Assembly: GCA_934511165.1 (NCBI GenBank)
Contig: CAKSWA010000011.1
Span: forward strand, 1-51,573
Length of the DNA: 51,573 bases
Origin: an uncultured Oscillospiraceae bacterium
GTDB taxonomy: Bacteria; Bacillota; Clostridia; Oscillospirales; Oscillospiraceae
Direction: 5' to 3'
Part shown: positions 8,060-15,255 of the stretch, in pieces
How positions within the stretch are numbered: the stretch's first letter is position 1
How the letters are laid out: each line of letters starts with the position of its first letter
Notes under the pieces: generated by a model
What the model was told of the DNA's origin: nothing
Database searches by the model: none
What the model saw: the letters and a program-made list of their open reading frames with translations, nothing else
Program-made: the position numbers and the translations under genes

Positions 8060-8950
8060 TCAGCCGCGCTCTTCCAGAAGATTGAGCGCCTTTAGGAAAA
8101 GCTCCGCCGCCTGACCGCGGGTGAGCGACGTTTCTGCCGCCATGTCGAGCGGCAGAAGGCCGCACGCGGCAAGCTCCTGTATGGCGCGTGCCTCGGCGCT
8201 CTCCTCCACATTGGCGGATGCGAGCGGTGTAATGCGCAGCGCCTTGGAGAGAGTCTGTGCCGCAGCGCCGAGCGTTACCGGCGCATCCGCATCGAAAGCC
8301 CCCTCGCCAAAGGTCGGGATAGGACAGCCCTCGGACATGGCAGCGTCAACATACTGCTGTACCCACGCAGGGACGGCGGTGGCTTCGGCTTCCGTGGAGA
8401 CTGCCGTTTCCACCGGCTCAATACCTGCGGTTTCCATGCACAGCGTCAGAAATTCGCCGCAGGTGACCGTTTCTTCGGGCTCAAAGAGATACTGCCCACA
8501 GACGCACCGGCCGGTGAACAATCTCTTCTCTGCGAGAACGCACGCGGCATACTCGCAGGAGAGTCCGGCGGTATCGGCGTATCCGGCGCCTTTTCCGGCT
8601 TTGCGGATTGTGATGACAACGGTGGCTTCCTGCGACACATTGCCGTTCGGGTCGGAAGCGCAGTAGCCGAAATAGTCGCGGCCGCGCTTGCCGTCGGCGG
8701 GCGTATAGACAAACTCCCCGTCGTCTCCGAGCGTCAGCGAGCCTTTTCTCGGTTCGGTCGTAATGCGAAAATGCACCTCTTCGCCCTCCGGATCGAACGC
8801 CTTGAGCCGTCCGCCGACGGATATGCCGCGGTAGGTGGTGAGCTCCAGATTTTCCGCGATGGGAGCGCCGTCCGCAGCCAGGGCGGGGAAAGAGCTTCCG
8901 AGCAGCAGAAGGCAGAGCGTAAAAAGCAGAAAATAACGTATTTTTTTCAT
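8060..8950 (-). CDS. Secreted SLH-domain protein with cadherin-like domain
   Basis: The 296-residue product starts with a signal peptide (MKKIRYFLLFTLCLLLLGSS, cleavage probably after ALA near residue 25). A domain at about 28-115 follows, with DPEGEEVHF, FVYTPADGKRGRDYFGY and SDPNGNVSQEATVVITI, typical of bacterial cadherin-like/Ig-type repeats. Then come three degenerate S-layer homology segments (about 120-175, 190-245, 250-296; the last has SLTRGQAAELFLKAL). SLH domains normally bind pyruvylated wall polymers, so the protein should be held on the cell surface. ATG at 8950 is chosen because GGAGG lies 8 bases upstream and the signal peptide starts there; the upstream in-frame extension has neither. 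It is transcribed divergently from rplS. Its role is unknown. Confidence 0.8.
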   Translation of the reverse strand: MKKIRYFLLFTLCLLLLGSSFPALAADGAPIAENLELTTYRGISVGGRLKAFDPEGEEVHFRITTEPRKGSLTLGDDGEFVYTPADGKRGRDYFGYCASDPNGNVSQEATVVITIRKAGKGAGYADTAGLSCEYAACVLAEKRLFTGRCVCGQYLFEPEETVTCGEFLTLCMETAGIEPVETAVSTEAEATAVPAWVQQYVDAAMSEGCPIPTFGEGAFDADAPVTLGAAAQTLSKALRITPLASANVEESAEARAIQELAACGLLPLDMAAETSLTRGQAAELFLKALNLLEERG

Positions 8951-9040
8951 GGTATTTCCTCCGGTAAAGAAGTCATTTCCTATTCTGCCGGATTTCGGGG
9001 GAAATATGTAAAGACAGTCGGAAAAGCTGCGAAAAAATAC

Positions 9041-9069
9041 TTGCAAAACCGCACAGGATATGGTAATCT
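9041..9069 (+). promoter_or_regulatory. Sigma-A promoter of rplS
   Basis: -35 TTGCAA (9041-9046) and -10 TAATCT (9064-9069) are 17 bp apart. The roughly 87-base leader that follows contains short GC-rich stems (GTGC/GCAC, GGC/GCC, CCGC/GCGG between 9079 and 9134). A ribosomal-protein autoregulatory leader is possible, but I could not match it to a known fold. Confidence 0.6.
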
Positions 9070-9162
9070 CTTATGGCGCGTGCTTTGGGCACGGCATATC
9101 AAGGCGGTCCGCTGCCGCATTGCTTAAGCGGTAAGAACGTCTCATGTAAAGGAAGGATCATC

Positions 9163-9507
9163 ATGGATCTCATCAAAACTCTCACCGCGAACTACATGAA
9201 GCCGGAGCTTCCGCAGATGAACGTCGGCGATACCGTGCGTGTCACTCTGCGCGTCAAGGAAGGCTCCCGCGAGCGCAACCAGGTGTTTGAAGGCACCATC
9301 ATTGCCAGAAAGCATGGCGGTATCAACGAAACCATCACTGTCCGCCGCATTTCCTACGGCGTCGGCTGCGAGAAGGTTTTCCCCGTGCATTCTCCCAGCA
9401 TCGTCTCCGTGGAGACCATCCGGCGCGGCAAAGTCCGTCGGGCGAAGCTGTACTACCTGCGCGACCGCGTGGGCAAGGCTGCGAAGGTCAAGGGCCTCAT
9501 CAACTGA
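9163..9507 (+). CDS. rplS: 50S ribosomal protein L19
   Basis: L19 lies at the 30S-50S interface of the ribosome. The 114-residue product has normal length and the family pattern: GDTVRVTLRVKEGSRERNQV near residues 25-44, GTIIARKHGG, and the basic C-terminal GKVRRAKLYYLRDRVGKAAK. ATG at 9163 follows a GGAAGG-type site; an in-frame ATG at 9073 would add 30 residues not found in L19. The gene has its own promoter and is closed by a strong terminator. Confidence 0.98.
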   Translation: MDLIKTLTANYMKPELPQMNVGDTVRVTLRVKEGSRERNQVFEGTIIARKHGGINETITVRRISYGVGCEKVFPVHSPSIVSVETIRRGKVRRAKLYYLRDRVGKAAKVKGLIN

Positions 9508-9522
9508 AGTCCGGCCGCATAG

Positions 9523-9553
9523 AAAAAGGACGCCTCATCGAGGCGTCCTTTTT
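9523..9553 (+). terminator. Rho-independent terminator of rplS
   Basis: AAAAAGGACGCCTC (9523-9536) pairs perfectly with GAGGCGTCCTTTTT (9540-9553) around a 3-base loop, ending in a T-run. Confidence 0.95.
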
Positions 9554-9558
9554 CCCTA

Positions 9559-9587
9559 TTGCTGACAATTGCATTATGTAGTATAAT
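9559..9587 (+). promoter_or_regulatory. Promoter of the lepB operon
   Basis: A perfect -10 TATAAT (9582-9587) lies 17 bp from a weaker -35 TTGCTG (9559-9564), directly after the rplS terminator and about 33 bases before the lepB ATG. Confidence 0.6.
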
Positions 9588-9620
9588 GCCTGTAATTACA
9601 ATACCGGAAGTGTGCTCTTT

Positions 9621-10217
9621 ATGAATGAAACCTGGCCTGAGATCAAAAAGAGAAAATTGAAAGAACGCCGCGGCGAGACATTTGACTGGATCCAGTCGCT
9701 CGTGGTGGCGCTGTTTGCCTGCGTCCTGATCTTCACGTTTCTCGTCCGTGTGATCGGCGTTGTCGGCACCTCCATGCTCAACACGCTGCACCCCGGCGAC
9801 CGAATTCTCGTCTCTAACCTTTTCTATACGCCGAAGCGCGGTGACATTATTGTGCTGCGCAAGGAGAGCTTCAACAGCGAACCGCTTGTCAAGCGCGTGA
9901 TCGCCACCGAGGGCGAAACAGTTACGATCGATTTCGAAGGCGGCATCGTGTATGTGGACGGCGTGGCGCTCGATGAGCCGTATACGCTGGAGCCGACGCA
10001 CCGCCGCATCGATTTCGGCGATTCTGTCACCGTGCCGGAGGGCTGCCTCTTCGTTATGGGCGACAACCGCAACGGCTCGACCGACAGCCGCGACGACCGC
10101 ATCGGCTGCGTGGATGAGCGGCTGGTTATCGGACGGGCGTTTTTCCTGCTCGTTCCGGGCGGCGATCCCCAGCACGGCGAGAGCCGCGACTGGAGCCGTA
10201 TAGGAGTGATCAGCTGA
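9621..10217 (+). CDS. lepB: Signal peptidase I
   Basis: A membrane serine protease that removes signal peptides from exported proteins. The 198-residue product has one N-terminal membrane helix (about 25-48) and the catalytic dyad: Ser51 in GVVGTSML and Lys91 in PLVKRVIATEGE. The conserved GDNRNGSTDSR region lies in the C-terminal third. The short single-helix form is usual in Gram-positives. ATG at 9621 has GGAAG 10 bases upstream; a GTG at 9612 sits too close to that site. The stop overlaps the rbgA start by one base (TGATG). Confidence 0.95.
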   Translation: MNETWPEIKKRKLKERRGETFDWIQSLVVALFACVLIFTFLVRVIGVVGTSMLNTLHPGDRILVSNLFYTPKRGDIIVLRKESFNSEPLVKRVIATEGETVTIDFEGGIVYVDGVALDEPYTLEPTHRRIDFGDSVTVPEGCLFVMGDNRNGSTDSRDDRIGCVDERLVIGRAFFLLVPGGDPQHGESRDWSRIGVIS

Positions 10218-11071
10218 TGGCGAACGAAACGATCAACTGGTATCCCGGCCATATGAAAAAGGCGACCCGCATGATGGAGGACAGTCTCCGTCTTGTGGAC
10301 GCCGTGGTAGAGCTGCGCGACGCGCGCATCCCCAATTCCAGCCGCAACCCCGATGTAGAGCGCATCGTCGGCAGCAAGCCGCGCCTGATCGTGCTCAACC
10401 GCGCGGATCAGGCGGATGCCGCTGCAACTGCGCTCTGGAAAAAGGCACTCACCGGCGAGGGTGCACTCGCGCTCGAAATGGACTGCAAAAGCGGCCGCGG
10501 TGTGAACGCTTTTCCTGCGGCGGCGCGCTCTCTTCTGAAAGAGAGAATTGAACGGGCCGAAGCAAAGGGACAGGTAGGCAAAGCCCTGCGGTTCATGGTT
10601 CTCGGCGTACCGAATGTAGGCAAGTCGAGCTTCATTAATCGCCTTGCCGGGCGCAAGGCCGCCGAAACGAGCGACCGTCCCGGTGTTACGCGCGGCAAGC
10701 AATGGATTACGCTCAACGGCGGTATCCTGCTGCTGGATACGCCGGGTATCCTCTGGCCGAAATTTGAGTCGCCCGAGGTCGGGTACTCGCTTGCGTGGAC
10801 AGGCGCGATCAACGACAACATCCTTGATGTTGAGCTCGTCGCCTGCCGGTTGCTCGAACGGCTGCGCGAGCTCTATCCCGGCGCAATCGAAGCCCGCTAC
10901 AAATTCACGCCCGATTCGGAAGCACCTGGCTACGAACTGCTCGAAGCCGCGGCAAGAAAGCGCGGTTTTCTCATCTCCGGCGGCGAAGTCAATACCGAGC
11001 GCATGGCACACGTCCTGCTCGACGAATTCCGCGAGGGCAAGCTTGGGCGCATGACGCTGGAAAGGCCGTAA
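10217..11071 (+). CDS. rbgA: Ribosome biogenesis GTPase RbgA (YlqF)
   Basis: RbgA drives late assembly of the 50S subunit. The 284-residue product shows the circularly permuted GTPase order: the G4 motif NRAD at 61-64 and G5 near 90 come before G1 GVPNVGKS at 130-137, the G2 Thr in PGVTRG at about 158, and G3 DTPG at 174-177. The WYPGHMKKA start is typical of YlqF. It sits between lepB and rnhB, as in related Firmicutes, and is translationally coupled to lepB. Confidence 0.96.
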   Translation: MANETINWYPGHMKKATRMMEDSLRLVDAVVELRDARIPNSSRNPDVERIVGSKPRLIVLNRADQADAAATALWKKALTGEGALALEMDCKSGRGVNAFPAAARSLLKERIERAEAKGQVGKALRFMVLGVPNVGKSSFINRLAGRKAAETSDRPGVTRGKQWITLNGGILLLDTPGILWPKFESPEVGYSLAWTGAINDNILDVELVACRLLERLRELYPGAIEARYKFTPDSEAPGYELLEAAARKRGFLISGGEVNTERMAHVLLDEFREGKLGRMTLERP

Positions 11072-11073
11072 CG

Positions 11074-11682
11074 ATGGATCATCCCGAAATTGATATGTAT
11101 GCCTACGAGCGGTATCTCGCGGGGGACAATACGCCGTTTTGCGGCGTGGACGAGGCTGGGCGCGGCCCGCTGGCCGGGCCGGTGTGCGCCGCGGCGGTCA
11201 TTCTGCCGGATGGACTTGTGATCCCCGGTTTGAACGACTCGAAAAAGCTCACGGCAAAAAAGCGCGACGCACTCTACGATATCATCTGTGAGAGCGCTGT
11301 GGCATTCGGCATTGCATTTGCCACGGTTGACGAAATCGAAGCGCTGAATATTAAAGGCGCAACGTATCTTGCCATGAACCGCGCCATCGCGGATATGGAG
11401 CCCGCACCCGCACTGGCACTCGTGGACGGAAACGATAAAAACGAGCTCGATATCCCGGCGATCAAAGTCGTGAAGGGGGATAGTCTCTGCGCTTCCATTG
11501 CGGCGGCGTCGGTGCTCGCCAAGGTCACGCGAGACCGTTATATGGAAGATATGGACGCGCTGTATCCGCAGTATGGTTTTGCGAAGCACAAGGGGTACGG
11601 CACGGCAGCGCACTATGCCGCGCTTCGGGAACACGGCCCATCGCCGATCCACCGCCCGACGTATCTGAGGAAGATGCATTGA
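11074..11682 (+). CDS. rnhB: Ribonuclease HII
   Basis: RNase HII removes ribonucleotides from DNA and RNA primers. The 202-residue product has the signature CGVDEAGRGPLAGPV (catalytic Asp26 and Glu27), DSKKLT, LALVDGN with Asp118, and VVKGDSLCASIAAASVLAK with Asp136. It starts two bases after the rbgA stop and overlaps yraN by four bases. Confidence 0.96.
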   Translation: MDHPEIDMYAYERYLAGDNTPFCGVDEAGRGPLAGPVCAAAVILPDGLVIPGLNDSKKLTAKKRDALYDIICESAVAFGIAFATVDEIEALNIKGATYLAMNRAIADMEPAPALALVDGNDKNELDIPAIKVVKGDSLCASIAAASVLAKVTRDRYMEDMDALYPQYGFAKHKGYGTAAHYAALREHGPSPIHRPTYLRKMH

Positions 11683-12050
11683 GCGGCACGATGCTGCTTG
11701 GCCGCTATGGCGAGGCGCTCGCAGCGGAATATCTGCGGAAAAAGGGCTGCCGCATTCTTGCCATGAATTACCGTACCCGGCTCGGCGAACTGGATGTGAT
11801 CGCTGCCGACCGGCGATACGTGATTTTTTCGGAGGTGAAGCTGCGAAAAAATGCCGCATTTGCCGAAGCGCGTGAGTTTGTGACTTACGCCAAGCGCCAA
11901 AAACTGGCCGCGGCGGCGGAAGAATGGCTGCAAAAAAATCCGCAGAAGCTGCAGCCGCGGTTCGATGTGATCGAAGTTTACGCCCCGGACGGAGTGGACA
12001 CAAAGAAACCCGATATCCGTCATTGGGAGAATGCTTTTACGTTGGACTGA
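11679..12050 (+). CDS. YraN/UPF0102 family endonuclease-like protein
   Basis: UPF0102 proteins have a PD-(D/E)xK nuclease-like fold; their cellular role is not settled. The 123-residue product shows GRYGEALAAEYLRKKGCRIL at the N-terminus, then NYRTRLGELDVIA and VIFSEVK, which supply the acidic residues and Lys of the nuclease core. The start is taken as TTG overlapping the rnhB stop, with AGGAAG upstream; an ATG at 11691 would shorten it by four residues and is also possible. It is the last gene of the lepB-rbgA-rnhB unit. Confidence 0.88.
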   Translation: MSGTMLLGRYGEALAAEYLRKKGCRILAMNYRTRLGELDVIAADRRYVIFSEVKLRKNAAFAEAREFVTYAKRQKLAAAAEEWLQKNPQKLQPRFDVIEVYAPDGVDTKKPDIRHWENAFTLD

Positions 12051-12058
12051 TGTATGTA

Positions 12059-12073
12059 CGGGGCAAAGCCCCG
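12059..12073. other. Small hairpin between yraN and the DUF1540 gene
   Basis: CGGGGC and GCCCCG pair around AAA. It lies between two converging genes, but neither strand has a following T-run, so it is at most a weak terminator. Confidence 0.4.
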
Positions 12074-12078
12074 TCCGG

Positions 12079-12243
12079 TCAGCAATTGCAGCGGTTTTCA
12101 AACGTGGCGCAGAATGTCTCCGCCTTGCGCTGGGCGTCTTCGTTGGAAACGTTGATGTGGGAAGCGGTGCATTGGTCCGCCGCGGTGTGATACTTGCAGT
12201 CCTTCACGCAGCAGTCGATCTTGCAATTCGTTTTTTCGTTCAT
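12079..12243 (-). CDS. DUF1540 Cys-rich mini-protein
   Basis: A 54-residue protein with eight cysteines (7, 11, 12, 16, 25, 45, 52, 54). It follows the DUF1540 pattern: an N-terminal CKIDCCVKDCKYH, then CTASHINV, then ETFCATF. The spacing suggests a metal-binding or disulfide-bonded fold; the function is not known. GGAGG lies 8 bases before the ATG. It is divergent from the metallophosphoesterase gene and preceded by a candidate sigma-G promoter, which would place expression in the developing spore. Confidence 0.85.
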   Translation of the reverse strand: MNEKTNCKIDCCVKDCKYHTAADQCTASHINVSNEDAQRKAETFCATFENRCNC

Positions 12244-12275
12244 GATTTTATCCTCCCTTTTTGGATTACAGGGAG

Positions 12276-12305
12276 TAGTTTCTGCGCAAATTCCCGCTTT
12301 ATTCG
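12276..12305 (-). promoter_or_regulatory. Candidate sigma-G promoter of the DUF1540 gene
   Basis: On the minus strand, CGAATA (12300-12305) and GAAACTA (12276-12282) are 17 bp apart. They match the Bacillus sigma-G consensus TGAATA / CATACTA at 5 of 6 and 5 of 7 positions. The start would fall near 12269, about 26 bases before the ATG. No sigma-A promoter is evident here. Confidence 0.4.
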
Positions 12306-12320
12306 GAGAAGGGAGGGAAT

Positions 12321-13010
12321 ATGTCCCTTTTTGCCATTGGAGATCTGCATCTGGCCATCGGCGAGCCGGAGAAAACCATGGAAGCTTTCGGCGGCCGCTG
12401 GATTGGCTACGAGGACAAGATCCGCCGCGGCTTTGATCTGCTGCATGAGGACGACACGTGCGTCATCTGCGGTGATTTCTGCTGGGCGATGAGTCTTGCC
12501 GAGGCGCTGCCGGACTTTCAGTTTTTGAACAGTCTGCCCGGAAAAAAGCTGATGGTCAAGGGAAATCACGACTACTGGTGGACGACTGCGGCAAAAATGA
12601 ACGCTTTTTTTGCGCAAAACGGTTTGGACACCATCTCTTTGCTGCATAATAACTCTGTCGAATGGGAAAATCTGGCGCTGTGCGGCACGCGCGGCTGGTT
12701 TAAAGACGAAGAGACCGGCACCGAGCACGATGCCAAGGTCCTCCGGCGCGAGGTCGGGCGGCTCGAAACGTCGCTCAAGTGTGCTGGTGACCGGGAAAAG
12801 CTCGTTTTCCTCCATTATCCGCCGCTGTATCTCCATTATACCTGCCCGGAGATACTGCGTGTGCTCTCCGAATACGGCGTGCATGAGTGCTGTTACGGCC
12901 ACATCCACGGCTATGGCTGCCGCAGCGCGTTCATCGGCGAGAGCGAAGGCGTGCATTACCGCCTGGTTTCCGCAGATTTTCTTGATTTTGTTCCGTTTAA
13001 GCTCAGATAA
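12321..13010 (+). CDS. Calcineurin-like metallophosphoesterase
   Basis: The 229-residue product carries the complete binuclear metallophosphoesterase set: GDLHL at 7-11 (Asp8, His10), VICGDFCWAM near 48-57, GNHDYWW near 80-86, HYPP near 162 and GHIHG near 190. The closest family is the predicted phosphohydrolases of COG1768; the substrate is unknown. GGGAGGG lies just before the ATG. It has its own transcription unit, facing away from the DUF1540 gene. Confidence 0.88.
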   Translation: MSLFAIGDLHLAIGEPEKTMEAFGGRWIGYEDKIRRGFDLLHEDDTCVICGDFCWAMSLAEALPDFQFLNSLPGKKLMVKGNHDYWWTTAAKMNAFFAQNGLDTISLLHNNSVEWENLALCGTRGWFKDEETGTEHDAKVLRREVGRLETSLKCAGDREKLVFLHYPPLYLHYTCPEILRVLSEYGVHECCYGHIHGYGCRSAFIGESEGVHYRLVSADFLDFVPFKLR

Positions 13011-13014
13011 TCCG

Positions 13015-13043
13015 TTGCAATTTGCTTTTTGATTTGCTATAAT
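13015..13043 (+). promoter_or_regulatory. Sigma-A promoter of tig
   Basis: -35 TTGCAA (13015-13020) and -10 TATAAT (13038-13043) are 17 bp apart, with about 55 bases of leader before the ATG. Confidence 0.85.
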
Positions 13044-13104
13044 GTATCGGCTTGAAATTTGCATATTCAGTCCTGGCTGAAATATAGAGAGGAGTAACCC
13101 CCAC

Positions 13105-14565
13105 ATGATTGTCAAGAACAGCAAGAAAGAAAAAAACACCGTTACCTTTGATGTCGAACTCGACGCTGCCGAGTTTGAAAAGTATGTCAACGGTGCATAT
13201 CTGAAGGCCCGCAGCCGCATCATGGTTCCCGGCTTCCGCAAGGGCAAGGCGCCCCGCATGGTCATCGAGGGTATGTACGGCAAGGACGTGTTCTATGATG
13301 ATGCGTTTGAAAATGCCGCGAACGACGCTTTTGCGTTCGGCGTTGCCGAAGGCAAGCTGGAGATCGTCGGCCGTCCGACCATGACCGATTCCCAGGTCAC
13401 CGAGGAAAACGGCGCTCTTCTGAGCTTCAGCACCGACGTTTATCCCGAAGTCACGCTCGGCCAGTATAAGGGGCTTGAGGCGGAGAAGCCCTCCACCGAA
13501 GTTACCGACGAAGAGGTTGACGGTCACATCGAGCGTCTGCGCAAGCAGAACGCCCGCCTGATCACCGTGGAGCGTCCCGCGGAGAACGGCGACACCGTGA
13601 ATATCAACTATGCCGGCATGCTCGACGGCATCCCGTTCGACGGCGGCACGGCGGAGAACCAGAATCTTGTTCTCGGCTCCGATACGTTCGTTCCCGGCTT
13701 TGAGAGCCAGCTCGTCGGCATTTCCGCCGGGGAAGAGCGCGATCTTGACATCACCTTCCCGGAAAACTATGGACATGATCTCGGCGGCAAGGCCGTTGTG
13801 TTCCACGTAAAGTGCAACGAGGTCAAGTTCGAGGAGCTGCCGGAGCTGGACGACGAGTTTGCCAAGGACAACGACTTTGATACGCTCGCCGAGCTGAAGG
13901 CCGACATCCGCGCCAAGGCCGTTGAAGAGAAGGAAAAGGCCGCGAAGAACGCTTTTGAAGACGCTCTCGTCGATCAGGCCGTGGAGAACATGACCGTTGA
14001 TATGCCGGAAGGCATGGTCGAAGAGCGCATGGACGGCATTATGCGTGAGTATGCGCAGTATATGGCCAACCAGGGCATTCGCATTGACGATTATCTGAAG
14101 ATGATCGGCACCGATATGAAGACCTTCCGCGAGAGCATGCGCGCCACCGCTGAAAAGCAGGCCCGCACCGAGCTCCTGCTCGCTGCCGTAGCCGAGGCGG
14201 AGAACGTCCAGATTTCCGAAGAGGATCTGCAGGCAGAGTATGAGAAGCTTGGCGAAGCTTACGGCATGAAGGCGGAGGACGTGGCGAAGGCCATCGATGT
14301 TGCCGGTCTGACCGCTGATTTGCGCCGCCAGCGCGCCATGGAGATTATCGCGGAGAACGGCGTCGTCGCCAAGGAGAAGAAGGCCGAGAAGCCCGCCGCG
14401 AAGAAGGCTGCCAAGACCGAGGAGACCGCCGAGGAAGAAGCGCCCAAGGCCAAGAAGACGACCAAGAAGGCCGCCAAGACGGAAGAGGCTGCCGGTGAGG
14501 AAGCGCCTAAAGCGAAGAAAACCACCAAGAAGGCCGCCAAGACCGAGGAGAAGACGGAGGAATAA
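13105..14565 (+). CDS. tig: Trigger factor with histone-H1-like C-terminal tail
   Basis: A ribosome-bound chaperone and peptidyl-prolyl isomerase. The 486-residue product has the ribosome-binding domain with the signature VPGFRKGKAPRMVIE near 41-55, the FKBP-type domain at about 160-245 (GDTVNINYAGMLDGIPFDGG), and the helical chaperone domain to about 420. From 423 on, an added Lys/Ala/Glu tail contains 2.3 copies of a 21-residue repeat. Usual trigger factors end near 430 residues, so the tail is an extension. SD GAGGAG precedes the ATG. It lies directly upstream of clpP-clpX, as in other Firmicutes. Confidence 0.97.
   Translation: MIVKNSKKEKNTVTFDVELDAAEFEKYVNGAYLKARSRIMVPGFRKGKAPRMVIEGMYGKDVFYDDAFENAANDAFAFGVAEGKLEIVGRPTMTDSQVTEENGALLSFSTDVYPEVTLGQYKGLEAEKPSTEVTDEEVDGHIERLRKQNARLITVERPAENGDTVNINYAGMLDGIPFDGGTAENQNLVLGSDTFVPGFESQLVGISAGEERDLDITFPENYGHDLGGKAVVFHVKCNEVKFEELPELDDEFAKDNDFDTLAELKADIRAKAVEEKEKAAKNAFEDALVDQAVENMTVDMPEGMVEERMDGIMREYAQYMANQGIRIDDYLKMIGTDMKTFRESMRATAEKQARTELLLAAVAEAENVQISEEDLQAEYEKLGEAYGMKAEDVAKAIDVAGLTADLRRQRAMEIIAENGVVAKEKKAEKPAAKKAAKTEETAEEEAPKAKKTTKKAAKTEEAAGEEAPKAKKTTKKAAKTEEKTEE
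14407..14562 (+). repeat. 2.3 copies of a 63-bp repeat encoding the trigger-factor tail
   Basis: Units at 14407-14469 and 14470-14532 each encode AAKTEE-xAxEEAPKAKKTTKK; a third partial unit (14533-14562) encodes AAKTEEKTEE. The copies differ mostly at synonymous positions. This lysine-rich pattern is that of histone-H1-like or nucleic-acid-binding tails. Confidence 0.9.
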
Positions 14566-14593
14566 TCCGTTTCGCCCTCATAAACTGACATAC

Positions 14594-14621
14594 ACGGGAA
14601 AGGGCATACGCCCTTTCCCGT
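14594..14621 (+). other. Strong hairpin between tig and clpP
   Basis: ACGGGAAAGGGC (14594-14605) pairs perfectly with GCCCTTTCCCGT (14610-14621) around a 4-base loop. Only ATCATCGCATTTT follows, so termination would be weak. It may be an attenuator or a processing site that separates tig from the clpP-clpX message. Confidence 0.55.
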
Positions 14622-14659
14622 ATCATCGCATTTTAACCCCGCAAAGGAGGATTTATATC

Positions 14660-15241
14660 ATGAGTCTCGTACCGTATGTTGTAGAACAGACGTCCCGCGG
14701 AGAGCGTTCGTATGACATTTTCTCCCGCCTGCTGAACGATCGTATCGTTTTTCTCGGTGAGGAAGTCAACAGCACGTCCGCCAGCCTTGTTGTGGCGCAG
14801 CTTCTGTATTTGGAAGCGCAGGATCCCGACAAGGATATCCAGATGTATATCAACAGTCCCGGCGGCTCCATCACGGACGGTATGGCGATCTATGACACGA
14901 TGCAGTATATCAAGTGCGACGTGTCCACCATCTGCGTCGGTATGGCGGCGTCGATGGGCGCATTTCTGCTGTCCTCCGGCGCGAAGGGCAAGCGCATTGC
15001 GCTGCCCAATGCCGAGATCATGATCCACCAGCCCGCCGCCGGAACGCAGGGCAAGGTCACCGATATGGAGATCGATGTGGAACGTTTTCTCAAGATCAAA
15101 GCGCGCATGAACCGCATCATGGCGGAGAATACCGGCAAGACGCCGGAGCAGATCAAAGCCGATTCCGAGCGTGACCACTGGCTTCTGGCGGAGGAGGCGC
15201 GCGAATACGGCCTCATCGATAAGGTCATTTATAAAAGATAA
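14660..15241 (+). CDS. clpP: ATP-dependent Clp protease proteolytic subunit
   Basis: This is the serine peptidase chamber that degrades proteins fed by ClpX. The 193-residue product has the catalytic triad Ser98 (GMAASMG), His123 (IMIHQPAAG) and Asp172. The start at 14660 is set by AAAGGAGG 8 bases upstream. No CtsR-type repeat was seen in front of the gene, and no separate promoter is obvious after the tig hairpin. Confidence 0.97.
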   Translation: MSLVPYVVEQTSRGERSYDIFSRLLNDRIVFLGEEVNSTSASLVVAQLLYLEAQDPDKDIQMYINSPGGSITDGMAIYDTMQYIKCDVSTICVGMAASMGAFLLSSGAKGKRIALPNAEIMIHQPAAGTQGKVTDMEIDVERFLKIKARMNRIMAENTGKTPEQIKADSERDHWLLAEEAREYGLIDKVIYKR

Positions 15242-15255
15242 TTCGGGGAGATCTT

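Noticed and set aside
9075..9162. A named L19 leader RNA before rplS
   Set aside because: Short stems are present, but I could not match them to the known ribosomal-protein leader fold by eye.
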